From assembly GCA_964505305.1 (NCBI GenBank), contig CAZDHE010000003.1, positions 1 through 53,946 on the forward strand: a stretch of 53,946 nt of DNA, in the 5' to 3' direction. Below the pieces are notes generated by a model. That model did not search any database, was not told the DNA's origin, and was given only the letters and a program-made list of their open reading frames with translations. Every line of letters begins with the position of its first letter. Positions within the stretch are counted from its first letter, which is position 1. The translations under genes were made by a program, and so were the position numbers. The stretch comes from JAXHLG01 sp964505305. Its GTDB lineage: Bacteria; Patescibacteriota; Minisyncoccia; Moranbacterales; DUUL01. Shown here piece by piece: positions 1 to 7,128 of this stretch.

Positions 1-36
1 TTGGAGACCGTCGTTATACCACTTAACTAATCCCGC
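1..36 (-). tRNA. tRNA-Trp (CCA anticodon), 5' part, cut by window edge
   Basis: On the minus strand the 5' half of a tRNA begins at 36: acceptor GCGGGAT, a D arm with AGTGGTA, then anticodon stem ACGGT and loop CTCCAA running into the window edge. U33 followed by CCA gives anticodon Trp. The 3' half lies outside the window. In many bacteria tRNA-Trp precedes secE; here it lies downstream of rplK instead. An exact 18-base copy of its 5' end occurs at 119-136. Confidence 0.75.
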
Positions 37-542
37 GTGGTTATAATATTACAAAAAACAAAATAATTTGAAAAGCTAATGAGGATGAGCCCCCCCCTTC
101 GCAAAAAAAAGGGGGGTGCCACTTAACTAATCCCGCATAATTGATTCCTTCCAGTTTTCAGCAACTAATAAGCGCCAAGCCTCTTCATTAATCTTAATTA
201 TTTTTGATAAACACAAAAAGACTGCGATTTATAGTTTTTTAATCGGATTTTAACCTGTCTTAGACCAAAAACCACAATTTCAAAACTCAATATCTTTTAC
301 CTTGCCTCTTCCCTTAATGTTTGCCCCACTTCTTTTTCGACATTTAACATTTATTTATTAGAATTTGATTTGACATTTAAGCTTGGTCCCGGTGAAAGAA
401 TCCCGAGGGCTCGGGATTAAGATTTTTTCAAAAAAACCCTGAAGTTAGACTTCTGCATCCGCAGAATTCGAACTTCAATCCCCTTATCCCTTGCTTCTGT
501 TTAGTTTTGTCTCGAGTACTCGGAGCTTAATTTCTTAATCTC
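37..542. other. Intergenic stretch downstream of rplK
   Basis: No convincing gene. It holds a C-run/G-run hairpin (about 90-116), an exact copy of the first 18 bases of the tRNA-Trp gene at 119-136 (100 bases from the original), a CCCGAG/CTCGGG hairpin near 401-418, and one copy of the GAAGTT...AACTTC hairpin repeat at 437-477. The pyrimidine-rich tail at 478-500 belongs to the word-like repeat family seen beside other gene ends. Confidence 0.6.
437..477 (-). repeat. Dispersed GAAGTTCG/CGAACTTC hairpin repeat, copy 1
   Basis: Imperfect palindrome with arms GAAGTT and AACTTC around an inner CTGCATCCGCAG palindrome. The same unit recurs at 2704, 3553, 7061, 11818 and 33656, with partial copies near 9992, 14593 and 30303. 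A run of T and A follows it on one side in most copies. Confidence 0.7.
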
Positions 543-965
543 CTACTCCACCTTCACGCCCATTGACCTGGCGGTTCCTTCCACAATTCTTATTGCCGAA
601 TCTAAATCATTGGCATTTAAATCCGGCATTTTTTTCTCGGCTATTTCTTTTACTTGATTTTTGGTTATTTTACCGGCTTTTTCGGTTAAAGCGTTACCGG
701 CTCCTTTTTGTATGCCGGCGGCCTTTTTAATTAGCTCTGAAGCCGGAGGAGTTTTGAGTTTAAAATCAAAGCTGCGGTCCTCAAATACGCTAATCTCCAC
801 CGGAACAACATCTCCCTGCATTTCCTTGGTAGCCTCGTTAAATTTAGTGCAAAAATCTTGAATATTAAGACCATGCTGACCCAGAGCGGGACCTACCGGA
901 GGAGCCGGATTGGCTTGCCCTGCTTTTATTTGAAGTTTAATAACGGTTTCTGCTTGTTTAGGCAT
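543..965 (-). CDS. rplK: 50S ribosomal protein L11
   Basis: This is the ribosomal stalk-base protein that binds the GTPase-associated region of 23S rRNA and takes part in factor-dependent GTP hydrolysis. The 140-residue product is full length. It has the proline-rich N-terminal signature around residues 18-32 (NPAPPVGPALGQHGLNI) and the C-terminal rRNA-binding domain ending in RIVEGTARSMGV. It is third in the secE-nusG-rplK order on the minus strand, 57 bases after nusG, so co-transcription is likely. rplA, which usually follows, is not seen before the window ends; a tRNA-Trp fragment lies there instead. Confidence 0.97.
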   Translation of the reverse strand: MPKQAETVIKLQIKAGQANPAPPVGPALGQHGLNIQDFCTKFNEATKEMQGDVVPVEISVFEDRSFDFKLKTPPASELIKKAAGIQKGAGNALTEKAGKITKNQVKEIAEKKMPDLNANDLDSAIRIVEGTARSMGVKVE

Positions 966-1022
966 AAAAGTATTCTTATTATTTATTCTGCTAAAATTTA
1001 TTCTATTGAAAATGAAAAGCTT

Positions 1023-1568
1023 TTAAGTTTTGCTTATTTGCAAAAAATCCAATTCCACGGGAGTTTCCCTGCCAAAAATATTTACCAACACGGTTATCTT
1101 TCCTCTTTCTTTATCCACTTGGCTGACTTTACTGTCAAATCCCTTAAAAGGACCGTCCACCACCTTTACCATTTCCCCTTCTTCTATATCTATATTATAC
1201 TTAGGCTCTTGTTTGTCCGTTCTTTTTTTAATAAGTCCAATTTCCTCCGGGTCAACGGGAGTTGGGGTGGTTCCCAATCCGATAAAACCGGTCACATTGG
1301 GAGTATTTCTAACCACATACCAAGAATCGTCCGTTACAATCATATCCACCAACACATACCCGGGAAATATTTTCTCTTCTACCGTATACCGCTTACCGTT
1401 TTTAATCTTAATCTTGGCTTCTTTAGGCACTAAAACATCAAAAATCTTGTCTTTAACTCCCATAGATTCAATTCTTTGCCTTAAATTTCTAGCCACATTA
1501 TCTTCATAACCACTGTAAGTATGAAGAACATACCAAGCGCGTCCGTGATGTTGGGTTTGTTTAGCCAT
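1023..1568 (-). CDS. nusG: Transcription termination/antitermination protein NusG
   Basis: NusG binds RNA polymerase, affects pausing and Rho-dependent termination, and links transcription to translation through S10. The 181-residue protein has the NGN domain at the N-terminus (WYVLHTYSGYEDNVARNL, about residues 12-29) and PGYVLVDM in the middle. The C-terminal KOW domain is marked by VKVVDGPFKGFDSKV (about 133-147). It starts 29 bases after secE and is followed by rplK, the standard bacterial order. No unusual insertion is seen. Confidence 0.97.
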   Translation of the reverse strand: MAKQTQHHGRAWYVLHTYSGYEDNVARNLRQRIESMGVKDKIFDVLVPKEAKIKIKNGKRYTVEEKIFPGYVLVDMIVTDDSWYVVRNTPNVTGFIGLGTTPTPVDPEEIGLIKKRTDKQEPKYNIDIEEGEMVKVVDGPFKGFDSKVSQVDKERGKITVLVNIFGRETPVELDFLQISKT

Positions 1569-1597
1569 AATCCAAATAAATTAGATAATTAGTCCTT

Positions 1598-1783
1598 TTA
1601 GTTGAAAATAAATCTTTCGATAGCTCCGGAAAAAAGCAAATCCAATAATCCAAGAAAAATAGCCACAGCCAAACTGACTCCTATCACCACTCCGGTGTAT
1701 TTAAGAGTTTGTTCTCTGCTTGGCCAATTCACCTTCTTCAACTCCTCTTTGGCTTCTTTAAGGAAATTAATCGCCTTATTCAT
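1598..1783 (-). CDS. secE: Preprotein translocase subunit SecE
   Basis: SecE is the small stabilising subunit of the SecYEG channel in the cytoplasmic membrane. The 61-residue protein has the short single-helix form common outside Enterobacteria: an amphipathic N-terminal helix (FLKEAKEELKKVNWPSREQT), then one membrane segment at about residues 30-52. The KVNWPS motif is diagnostic. It is the first gene of the secE-nusG-rplK group, with 1.1 kb of repeat-filled non-coding DNA upstream. Confidence 0.95.
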   Translation of the reverse strand: MNKAINFLKEAKEELKKVNWPSREQTLKYTGVVIGVSLAVAIFLGLLDLLFSGAIERFIFN

Positions 1784-2149
1784 TTAGGTAATTAAAATAA
1801 TTCTTAAAAAAACAATTCTTTCTGGATTTAAAAACAGCCTCGAGGGCTATTGTTAATTTATTAAAATTCTACATTCTTTTTTCAAAAAAGTCAAATGCTT
1901 CCTTTGATGGTTTTTGGAAACGGCCCCTTGATACTTAAACTCAAAACTAAGATGTCAACTAACAATCCCGGGTACTCAGGGACGGGAAGATAGAGAATAA
2001 GGAGTAAAAAACAAAGGGCGAGAACTTGAAATGTCAAATGTCAAACCCGCTCAAATGTCAAATCAATGACAAATGACTAAGCTCAAATATCAAATGAAAG
2101 GGGTAAGGGTTCAATAAGTCAAAAGTCAAAATGACAGCTCAAAAGTCAA

Positions 2150-2189
2150 CCCGGTGGAACTCTTGCGAAGCAAGATTGTTCCACTCGGG
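2150..2189 (+). repeat. CCCGGTGGAAC/GTTCCACTCGGG hairpin repeat, copy 1
   Basis: A 40-base imperfect palindrome with a TCTTGC GAA GCAAGA core and GGAAC/GTTCC arms. Near-identical copies lie at 3452-3491 (a few substitutions) and, inverted, at 52419-52458. No coding potential. It is embedded in the word-like repeats. Confidence 0.75.
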
Positions 2190-2703
2190 TCAAAGCCACG
2201 GCTCAAAGCTAAAAGTTTAAATAGAAGCAAGAGGTAAGTATTAAGAGGCAAGGGATTGAAATGACAAATGACAAACCCGCCCAAATGACAAATGAATAAA
2301 TGACAAATGACCGCCTATTAAGGGGCAAGGGGCAAGGGAAGAGAAACTCAAAGCTCATCCCGAGTACTCGGGACAAAAGTCAAATCTACAACTTAAAGTT
2401 CAAAGCTACGGTTAAAAACTTAAATCTAAAATTTACCTAAATTAAAAATGTCTGATAATAAAACTAAGCCCAATAATTTAAAACACTGAGCCTATTGCCT
2501 CTCCTTGGAAACAGCCTCTGAAAAACGGAACTGATTACGGAAAAACCAACCAAGAATCCAAAAGATTTGAAAGAAATTAAAGAAAATTCCAATATGCTAG
2601 CCTCAAGCATCTTAACTATGAAAAACAAGGAAGAACATTAAAACGTAAAAGTTTTGACTTTTAAGTTGTGGCTTTGAGATTTGACTTTTGAGATTTGACT
2701 TTT

Positions 2704-2735
2704 AAGTTCTGCGGATGCAGAAGTCGAACTTCAGG
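2704..2735 (+). repeat. GAAGTTCG/CGAACTTC hairpin repeat, copy 2
   Basis: Contains TTCTGCGGATGCAGAA followed by GTCGAACTTCAGG and then TTTTTTCGAAAAAA. The left arm is partly lost compared with the fuller copies at 3553 and 7061. Confidence 0.65.
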
Positions 2736-2871
2736 GTTTTTTCGAAAAAAGTTGCTGGTTTAAACGCATAATATCAATCCTGATTACTCAGGACAAATGT
2801 CAAATATTAAATCAAATCCTAATATCAATCCCGGGGGCTCAAAATCAATTATGCTAACTAAATAAACTTAA

Positions 2872-2906
2872 AAGAGGCCGGCTCGGATGAGCTGGCCTCT
2901 TTGATT
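2872..2906. terminator. Hairpin terminator downstream of the zinc-ribbon gene
   Basis: AAAGAGGCCGGCTC pairs with GAGCTGGCCTCTTT across a GGAT loop, a 14-pair stem with one G-T pair. It starts a few bases beyond the stop codon of the minus-strand gene ending at 2914. T-rich DNA lies on both sides, so it may work in either direction. Confidence 0.75.
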
Positions 2907-2913
2907 TTTTTGC

Positions 2914-3243
2914 TTAAGCACTTTGCTTAAATGGCAAAGTTCTTGGGTCGAACTGATAGTTGTTTCTTGATTTTTTTAAATGATAAACCTCCCTTGCAAG
3001 TATCTCGATCGCTTCTTTGGGGTAAAACTCATGCTTAGCCAAGATTTCTTGCACAAACTCATTCTCCCTTTCCTTTTCCTGCTTTTGCCGGCATTCCGGG
3101 CAAATTAAATAATGAACCACCTGATGCTGATTCTCCTTATAATAATAACTGGTTTTAACCTCATTTTTATTACGATCAACACATTCAGTACGCACCTCAA
3201 AACACTCCGGGCAAACCACAGTTAAATCTTGAAAAAGAGCCAT
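2914..3243 (-). CDS. Zinc-ribbon hypothetical protein
   Basis: 109 residues with no family I can name. Two CPEC knuckles, at about residues 11-14 (VCPECFE) and 48-52 (ICPECRQ), could bind one zinc ion as a zinc ribbon. Between them is a basic/aromatic stretch, and after them a charged helical region. A GGGGGA element a few bases before the ATG could serve as a ribosome binding site, which is unusual here because most genes lack one. It stands alone between repeat-rich regions with a strong hairpin terminator after it, so it is a real single-gene unit. RNA or DNA binding is possible but not shown. Confidence 0.7.
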   Translation of the reverse strand: MALFQDLTVVCPECFEVRTECVDRNKNEVKTSYYYKENQHQVVHYLICPECRQKQEKERENEFVQEILAKHEFYPKEAIEILAREVYHLKKSRNNYQFDPRTLPFKQSA

Positions 3244-3451
3244 AACAATCCCCCTTTTTATAAATTTTGGTTCCCTGGGAAACTCTGTGGTTAAATATAA
3301 TAAAATGACTTCAACCGAGCAAACTTCATAGATTCAATGACAAAAGTCAAACCCGTGCAAATGTCAAATCAAAGAAGCAAGAAGTAAGTATTAAGGGGGC
3401 AAGGGGTTGAAAATTCAATCCCGAGTACTCGGGACAAAAGTCAAAAATCAA

Positions 3452-3491
3452 CCCGGTGAAACTCTTGCGAAGTAAGACTGTTCCACTCGAG
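3452..3491 (+). repeat. CCCGGTGGAAC hairpin repeat, copy 2
   Basis: Same 40-base unit as 2150-2189 with substitutions in both arms (GTGAAACT, AGTAAGACTG), so the stem is weaker. It is followed by the same GTCAAAGCCACAGCTCAAAGCT context as copy 1. Confidence 0.7.
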
Positions 3492-3552
3492 TCAAAGCCA
3501 CAGCTCAAAGCTCAAAACAGAATCAAGGAGAAAGAAGCAAGAAGCAAGGAAA

Positions 3553-3593
3553 CTGAAGTTCGAATTCTGCGGATGCAGAAGTCGAACTTCAGG
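3553..3593 (+). repeat. GAAGTTCG/CGAACTTC hairpin repeat, copy 3 (full length)
   Basis: Full unit: CTGAAGTTCGAATTCTGCGG then ATGCAGAAGTCGAACTTCAGG. The outer arms CTGAAGTTCGA and TCGAACTTCAG are fully complementary and the inner TTCTGC/GCAGAA also pairs. A TTTTTTCAAAAAAAA tract follows. Confidence 0.75.
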
Positions 3594-3669
3594 GTTTTTT
3601 CAAAAAAAATTGCTTTGGCAAAAATACGCAACATCAATCCCGAGCACTCGGGATTGAGTTTTGAGTTTT

Positions 3670-4899
3670 TCAAACGTATCTCCTCTTCTTCAGCTTATCC
3701 GGCAAATACTGCTGATCAGCGCTATCTTCTTTGGGGGTATATCGGTAGCCCTTGCCATAGTCAAGGTCTTTCATTAATTTTATCGGCGCATTTCTAATAT
3801 GTAAAGGAACCGGTAAGTTGCCATAGGATTGAACATCTTTTTTGGCCTTTCCGAGCGATTCATAGGCTAAAATACTTTTTTTGGTTTTAGCCAAGTAAAT
3901 TACGCACTGAGCCAAATGCACCTCGCACTCAGGCAGACCGATTTTATGGCAAGCGTCAAAAACCGCATTAGCCAGAACCAGCGCGTGGTTATCCGCCAAT
4001 CCCACGTCTTCGGAGGCAAACCGCACCAGACGCCTGGCAATATACAACGGGTCTTCCCCGCCTTCAATCATTCGCGCCAGCCAGTAAAGGCTTGCGTCGG
4101 CATCTCCGCCCCGCATAGATTTATGCAAAGCTGAAATGATATTGTAATGCTCCTCCCCGTGCTTGTCATACATCAAGTGGCTCTTTTGCAGAATTTCCTT
4201 GACCAGCTTTTTACTCACCGGCTTGTCTTGATTTAAAACGGCCTCCAAGGTGTTCAACGCCATCCGCGCGTCTCCATTGGAAAGATCCGCTATTATTTTG
4301 AAAATTTCCCACTTGATTTTCTTGTCCTTGCTCTCTCGAGGCGCTAAACCTTGGTTTTTAAAGATTTTTTCCGCTCTTTTCAACAACTTTTCCACATCTC
4401 CGGTTTTCAGCTTATGCAAAATCATTACCCTACATCGAGACACTAAAGCCGAATTGACTTCAAAACCGGGATTTTCCGTAGTAGCGCCGATTAAAACCAC
4501 GGTTCCGTCTTCCACATAAGGCAGTAAGGCGTCTTGCTGGGATTTGTTCCAACGATGCACTTCGTCCAGAAACAAAATGGTTCGCCTGCCTTCGCTGCGG
4601 TTTCGCCCCGCTTTCTCAACAATCGCCATCAGGTCTTTCTTGCCGGTGTTAACCGCCGAAAGCTGATAGAATTCCGAATTAGTTTTTTCTGCAATAATTT
4701 TGGCCAGTGTGGTTTTGCCCGTTCCCGGCGGTCCCCAAAAGATCATCGATGGCACCTTGTCGGCCTCAATGGCATTTCTTAAAAAGGAATTTTCCCCAAC
4801 CAATTCCTCCTGTCCGACAAAATCATCCAATCTCTTCGGTCTGACCAGCTCCGCCAAGGGTTTATATATTTGCTCTTTCATGTCTTTATTGTAACTCAC
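3670..4899 (-). CDS. rarA: Replication-associated recombination protein RarA (MgsA) AAA ATPase
   Basis: RarA/MgsA is a clamp-loader-like AAA+ ATPase acting at stalled replication forks. The 409-residue product is full length. Walker A GPPGTGKT is at 56-63, Walker B LDEVHR at 111-116, the sensor region GATTENPGFEVNSAL follows, and an arginine-finger-type SRCR comes shortly after. The C-terminal MgsA tetramerisation domain contains RGGDADASLYWLARM and the VPLHIRNAP segment. It is a single gene, with repeats downstream and two tRNA genes upstream. The product is highly conserved, so the assignment is firm; the in vivo role is inferred from the family. Confidence 0.95.
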   Translation of the reverse strand: MSYNKDMKEQIYKPLAELVRPKRLDDFVGQEELVGENSFLRNAIEADKVPSMIFWGPPGTGKTTLAKIIAEKTNSEFYQLSAVNTGKKDLMAIVEKAGRNRSEGRRTILFLDEVHRWNKSQQDALLPYVEDGTVVLIGATTENPGFEVNSALVSRCRVMILHKLKTGDVEKLLKRAEKIFKNQGLAPRESKDKKIKWEIFKIIADLSNGDARMALNTLEAVLNQDKPVSKKLVKEILQKSHLMYDKHGEEHYNIISALHKSMRGGDADASLYWLARMIEGGEDPLYIARRLVRFASEDVGLADNHALVLANAVFDACHKIGLPECEVHLAQCVIYLAKTKKSILAYESLGKAKKDVQSYGNLPVPLHIRNAPIKLMKDLDYGKGYRYTPKEDSADQQYLPDKLKKRRYV

Positions 4900-5069
4900 T
4901 TTTTTATTTTTGTAACTGATTTTACGCGAGTTGATAAATTAGCCCTGCTATAGAAAACCCTAAAGTTTAAATTCTGCAGCCACGAAAATCAAACTTCTAT
5001 CCGCCAATGTGAATAGAAAATACACATTGGAGAATGTGTGTGTAATATCAGTTATTGACTTTTTGAAAG

Positions 5070-5153
5070 TGGGCATGGGGAGAGTCGAACTCCCATGAGC
5101 TTACGCTCACACGCTCCTGAAGCGTGCGTGTCTACCAGTTCCACCACATGCCC
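5070..5153 (-). tRNA. tRNA-Leu (CAG)
   Basis: Class II tRNA on the minus strand with acceptor GGGCATG/CATGCCC, GGTAGACACG D-arm end, anticodon stem CACGC/GCGTG with loop TTCAGGA (anticodon CAG), a variable arm GAGCGTAAGCTC and T loop TTCGACT. The CCA end is not encoded; the discriminator is A. Confidence 0.93.
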
Positions 5154-5292
5154 TCTTTAGTTGTAAAGTGTGAAAGTGAGGGCAATTGAGAAAGTGGAAA
5201 AGAGTGATTCACCTAAGCCTGCTTGAAGGCAGGCAGGTATCTTCCCTTAAATTCCTTGCTTCTTACCCCTCACCCCTTGCTACTAATTTATG

Positions 5293-5363
5293 TCGGGCCG
5301 CCCGGAATTGAACCGGGGTTGCACGCACCCAAAGCGTGAGTAATGCCATTATACCACGGCCCG
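5293..5363 (-). tRNA. tRNA-Pro (TGG)
   Basis: Minus strand. Acceptor CGGGCCG/CGGCCCG, D arm with AATGGCA, anticodon stem CACGC/GCGTG around loop TTTGGGT (anticodon TGG, G37 as typical for Pro), T arm CCCGG TTCAATT CCGGG. CCA is not encoded. It lies 140 bases upstream of tRNA-Leu in the same orientation. Confidence 0.92.
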
Positions 5364-5761
5364 AAAACTTCTTAAGATTGTAACACCAATCAAATCAAAA
5401 ATCAATCCTCGCCCCGAGTAACGAAGAAGAAAATAGCAACAAGAGGTGAACAGCAAGTAGTAAGGGAAATATCTTCCTGTCCACCCCCTAAACCAGACAA
5501 ACAGTGTTTGTCGGGTTTAGTTAAAAAAAGGCAAATTTTAGAAATCCAAATGACCAAACTCAAATTTCAAATCAATGTCAAATGATAGAAGGCCAATATC
5601 AAGTTTTGGTCTTTGAAATTTAAAATTTGAATTTCAGTTTAATTCATTTTGCATTTTATTCTATCATTTTGATTTTTGACCTTTGATTTTTGAATTTTCA
5701 ATCCCTTGCCCCTTAATACTTGCTTCTTTTGTTTGTCGTTTCAAACCCTAGTCCCTTACTC
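5364..5761. repeat. Intergenic composite repeat without a gene
   Basis: No gene. At about 5560-5585 are CAAATGACC/CAAATCAATGTCAAATGA words. From about 5612 to 5735 there is a segment that is the reverse complement of the DNA just upstream of the four-helix-bundle gene (about 47206-47325), sharing GAATTTCAGTTTAATTCATT and the CCCTTGCCCCTTAATACTTG tail. It looks like the two flanks of that gene cassette joined without the gene. The pyrimidine-rich end abuts the stop codon of the MFS gene. Confidence 0.6.
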
Positions 5762-6970
5762 CTACCTCAGACTGCAATGAAGCTTACTGTAAACCAGACT
5801 TAAAAACAAAGAAAATAAAGCTCCAAAAACAAAGAGCCAGTTAATGGAAACAAAAAAAGAAGAAACCAGCAACAAGGCAAGCATCGCAATTTTTCCCAAA
5901 CAGAGACCAATTTCTCGAAAAACCACAAATTCATCCACCAAATGTTTTTGTTCGTAAGCTTTCTCAAAAACAAAGACATCCAAAGGAGTGCGGTAAAATA
6001 TCTGGGTGAACTTATGAAAAGCATCCACTACAAAAATATGAAAAGCCGATAAAACAAAAATTTTCGCCAGCCATCCGATGGCGTAAAAAACGCCTCCGAA
6101 TTTAACCATTTTTTCTCTATAACAGCCTTTATCTATAAATTTGCCCGCCAACAATTGCATAACTACCGTAACACTTACTACCATAGTCAAAACAGAACCT
6201 ATTTTCAAATAATCATCTCCCAAAATTAAAAAAATAAAAATTGGCCAGATCAGGAAGCCGGCTACCGTCTCGGCTCCATCGGCAAAAAAGATTAAAAAGG
6301 CTTGCCTGTTTTCTTTATCTAAAATCTTTTTAATTATTTTCTTTCTGCTCCAACTAAGCTTTTCTTTGGTTCTGGGGGTAAAAATAAGCGGCACAAAAGA
6401 CAAGCCAAAAGCTAAAAAAGCTAAAAAGAAAAGAGCCTTAAAACCAAAATCCTCGATAATAAAACCGGCTATTAAGGGAGTTAAAATGCTGGTTATTCCA
6501 AAAGCGACTTCAATCAAACCCAGCTGGCGGCCTCGATTTCTTTTGCTGGTAAATTTAGTCAAATCCACATTGTAAGGGATCCAATAAAGAAATCTCCATA
6601 AAGAAATAAAAATTACCGAAAAAGGCAAAATAAACCAATAATTATCCTTATCCAAAAAGAAAAAAGACAAATAAAACAAAGCCCCCACCAAAGCGCTCAA
6701 TCTTAAAGCCTTGCGAAAGCTAAAACTGTTTAAACCGTGAGATAAAAAGAAAACAAAAAAAAGAAGCAAGATATAACTGGCCAGATAATATAAAATCACC
6801 CCCTGAATACTTTCAAGAATTAAATAAAGAAATATCGGCAAAAAAACCGCAAACAGACCCATAACAGCGTCTGTAATAACGCTGTTTATAAACAAGGTGA
6901 TATATCCTCCGGAAACCTTGCCCTCAAAATAATGAGGCCGGTGAATATGCAAATGAAAGCGATGATGCAT
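5762..6970 (-). CDS. MFS-type membrane transporter with His-rich N-terminus (copy A)
   Basis: 402-residue integral membrane protein with roughly ten to twelve hydrophobic segments, typical of the major facilitator fold. The substrate is unknown. The N-terminus is striking: six histidines in the first 13 residues (MHHRFHLHIHRPHYF), before the first membrane segment at about residue 24. A KFTSKRNRGRQLGL loop near the middle fits the cytoplasmic MFS motif A region. It is a paralogue of the next gene upstream (7129-8340): both share HYF, GLFAVFLPIFLY/GLFSVFLPIFLY, YWIPYN and VDEFxVFR. The pair probably arose by tandem duplication, with 158 bases between them. The histidines could bind a metal, but that is only inference. 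Confidence 0.8.
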   Translation of the reverse strand: MHHRFHLHIHRPHYFEGKVSGGYITLFINSVITDAVMGLFAVFLPIFLYLILESIQGVILYYLASYILLLFFVFFLSHGLNSFSFRKALRLSALVGALFYLSFFFLDKDNYWFILPFSVIFISLWRFLYWIPYNVDLTKFTSKRNRGRQLGLIEVAFGITSILTPLIAGFIIEDFGFKALFFLAFLAFGLSFVPLIFTPRTKEKLSWSRKKIIKKILDKENRQAFLIFFADGAETVAGFLIWPIFIFLILGDDYLKIGSVLTMVVSVTVVMQLLAGKFIDKGCYREKMVKFGGVFYAIGWLAKIFVLSAFHIFVVDAFHKFTQIFYRTPLDVFVFEKAYEQKHLVDEFVVFREIGLCLGKIAMLALLLVSSFFVSINWLFVFGALFSLFLSLVYSKLHCSLR

Positions 6971-7060
6971 TTAAAAAATGGTTAAAAATTACCTATCTGA
7001 TGTTACCGCATATACTCATTATAGTTTAATATGAATATATTTTCCAATCACACAACAGCT

Positions 7061-7100
7061 TGAAGTTCGAATTCTGCGGATGCAGAAGTCGAACTTCAGG
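7061..7100 (+). repeat. GAAGTTCG/CGAACTTC hairpin repeat, copy 4
   Basis: Full-length copy between the two MFS paralogues, followed by AATTTTTTAAGAAAG. About 40 bases before it is a GCATATACTCA...TAGTTTAATAT segment that is repeated near 9940-9962, where a partial hairpin again follows. The hairpin therefore travels with flanking sequence. Confidence 0.72.
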
Positions 7101-7128
7101 AATTTTTTAAGAAAGATTTCTTTAACAG

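Larger units (their letters stand above)
1784..2913. repeat. 1.1 kb repeat-filled intergenic region
   Basis: No supported gene. The DNA is a mosaic of word-like repeats: CAAATGTCAAATC and AAATGACAAATGAC at about 2026-2110 and 2240-2310, runs like AAGTATTAAGAGGCAAGGGA, CCCGAGTACTCGGG hairpins near 1965 and 2356, a hairpin at 2150-2189 and another at 2704-2735. Two fragments resembling the end of the MITE-like element (TTGGAAAC plus GGCCCC or AGCCTC) lie near 1910 and 2505. The same words recur beside many genes in this window. Confidence 0.7.
3244..3669. repeat. Repeat-filled intergenic region before rarA 3' end
   Basis: No gene. It holds the word-like repeats (CAAATGTCAAATC, AAGCAAGAAGTAAGTATTAA at about 3337-3410), CCCGAGTACTCGGG at about 3419, a hairpin repeat at 3452-3491, the full GAAGTTCG hairpin at 3553-3593 and a CCCGAGCACTCGGG hairpin at about 3634-3650. 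The order of these parts resembles that at 2026-2840, so the two regions look like diverged copies of one composite repeat. Confidence 0.65.

Noticed and set aside
398..420. CCCGAG/CTCGGG hairpin as the rplK terminator
   Set aside because: On the minus strand no T tract follows the stem, and the same hairpin recurs in many unrelated places as part of the repeat families.
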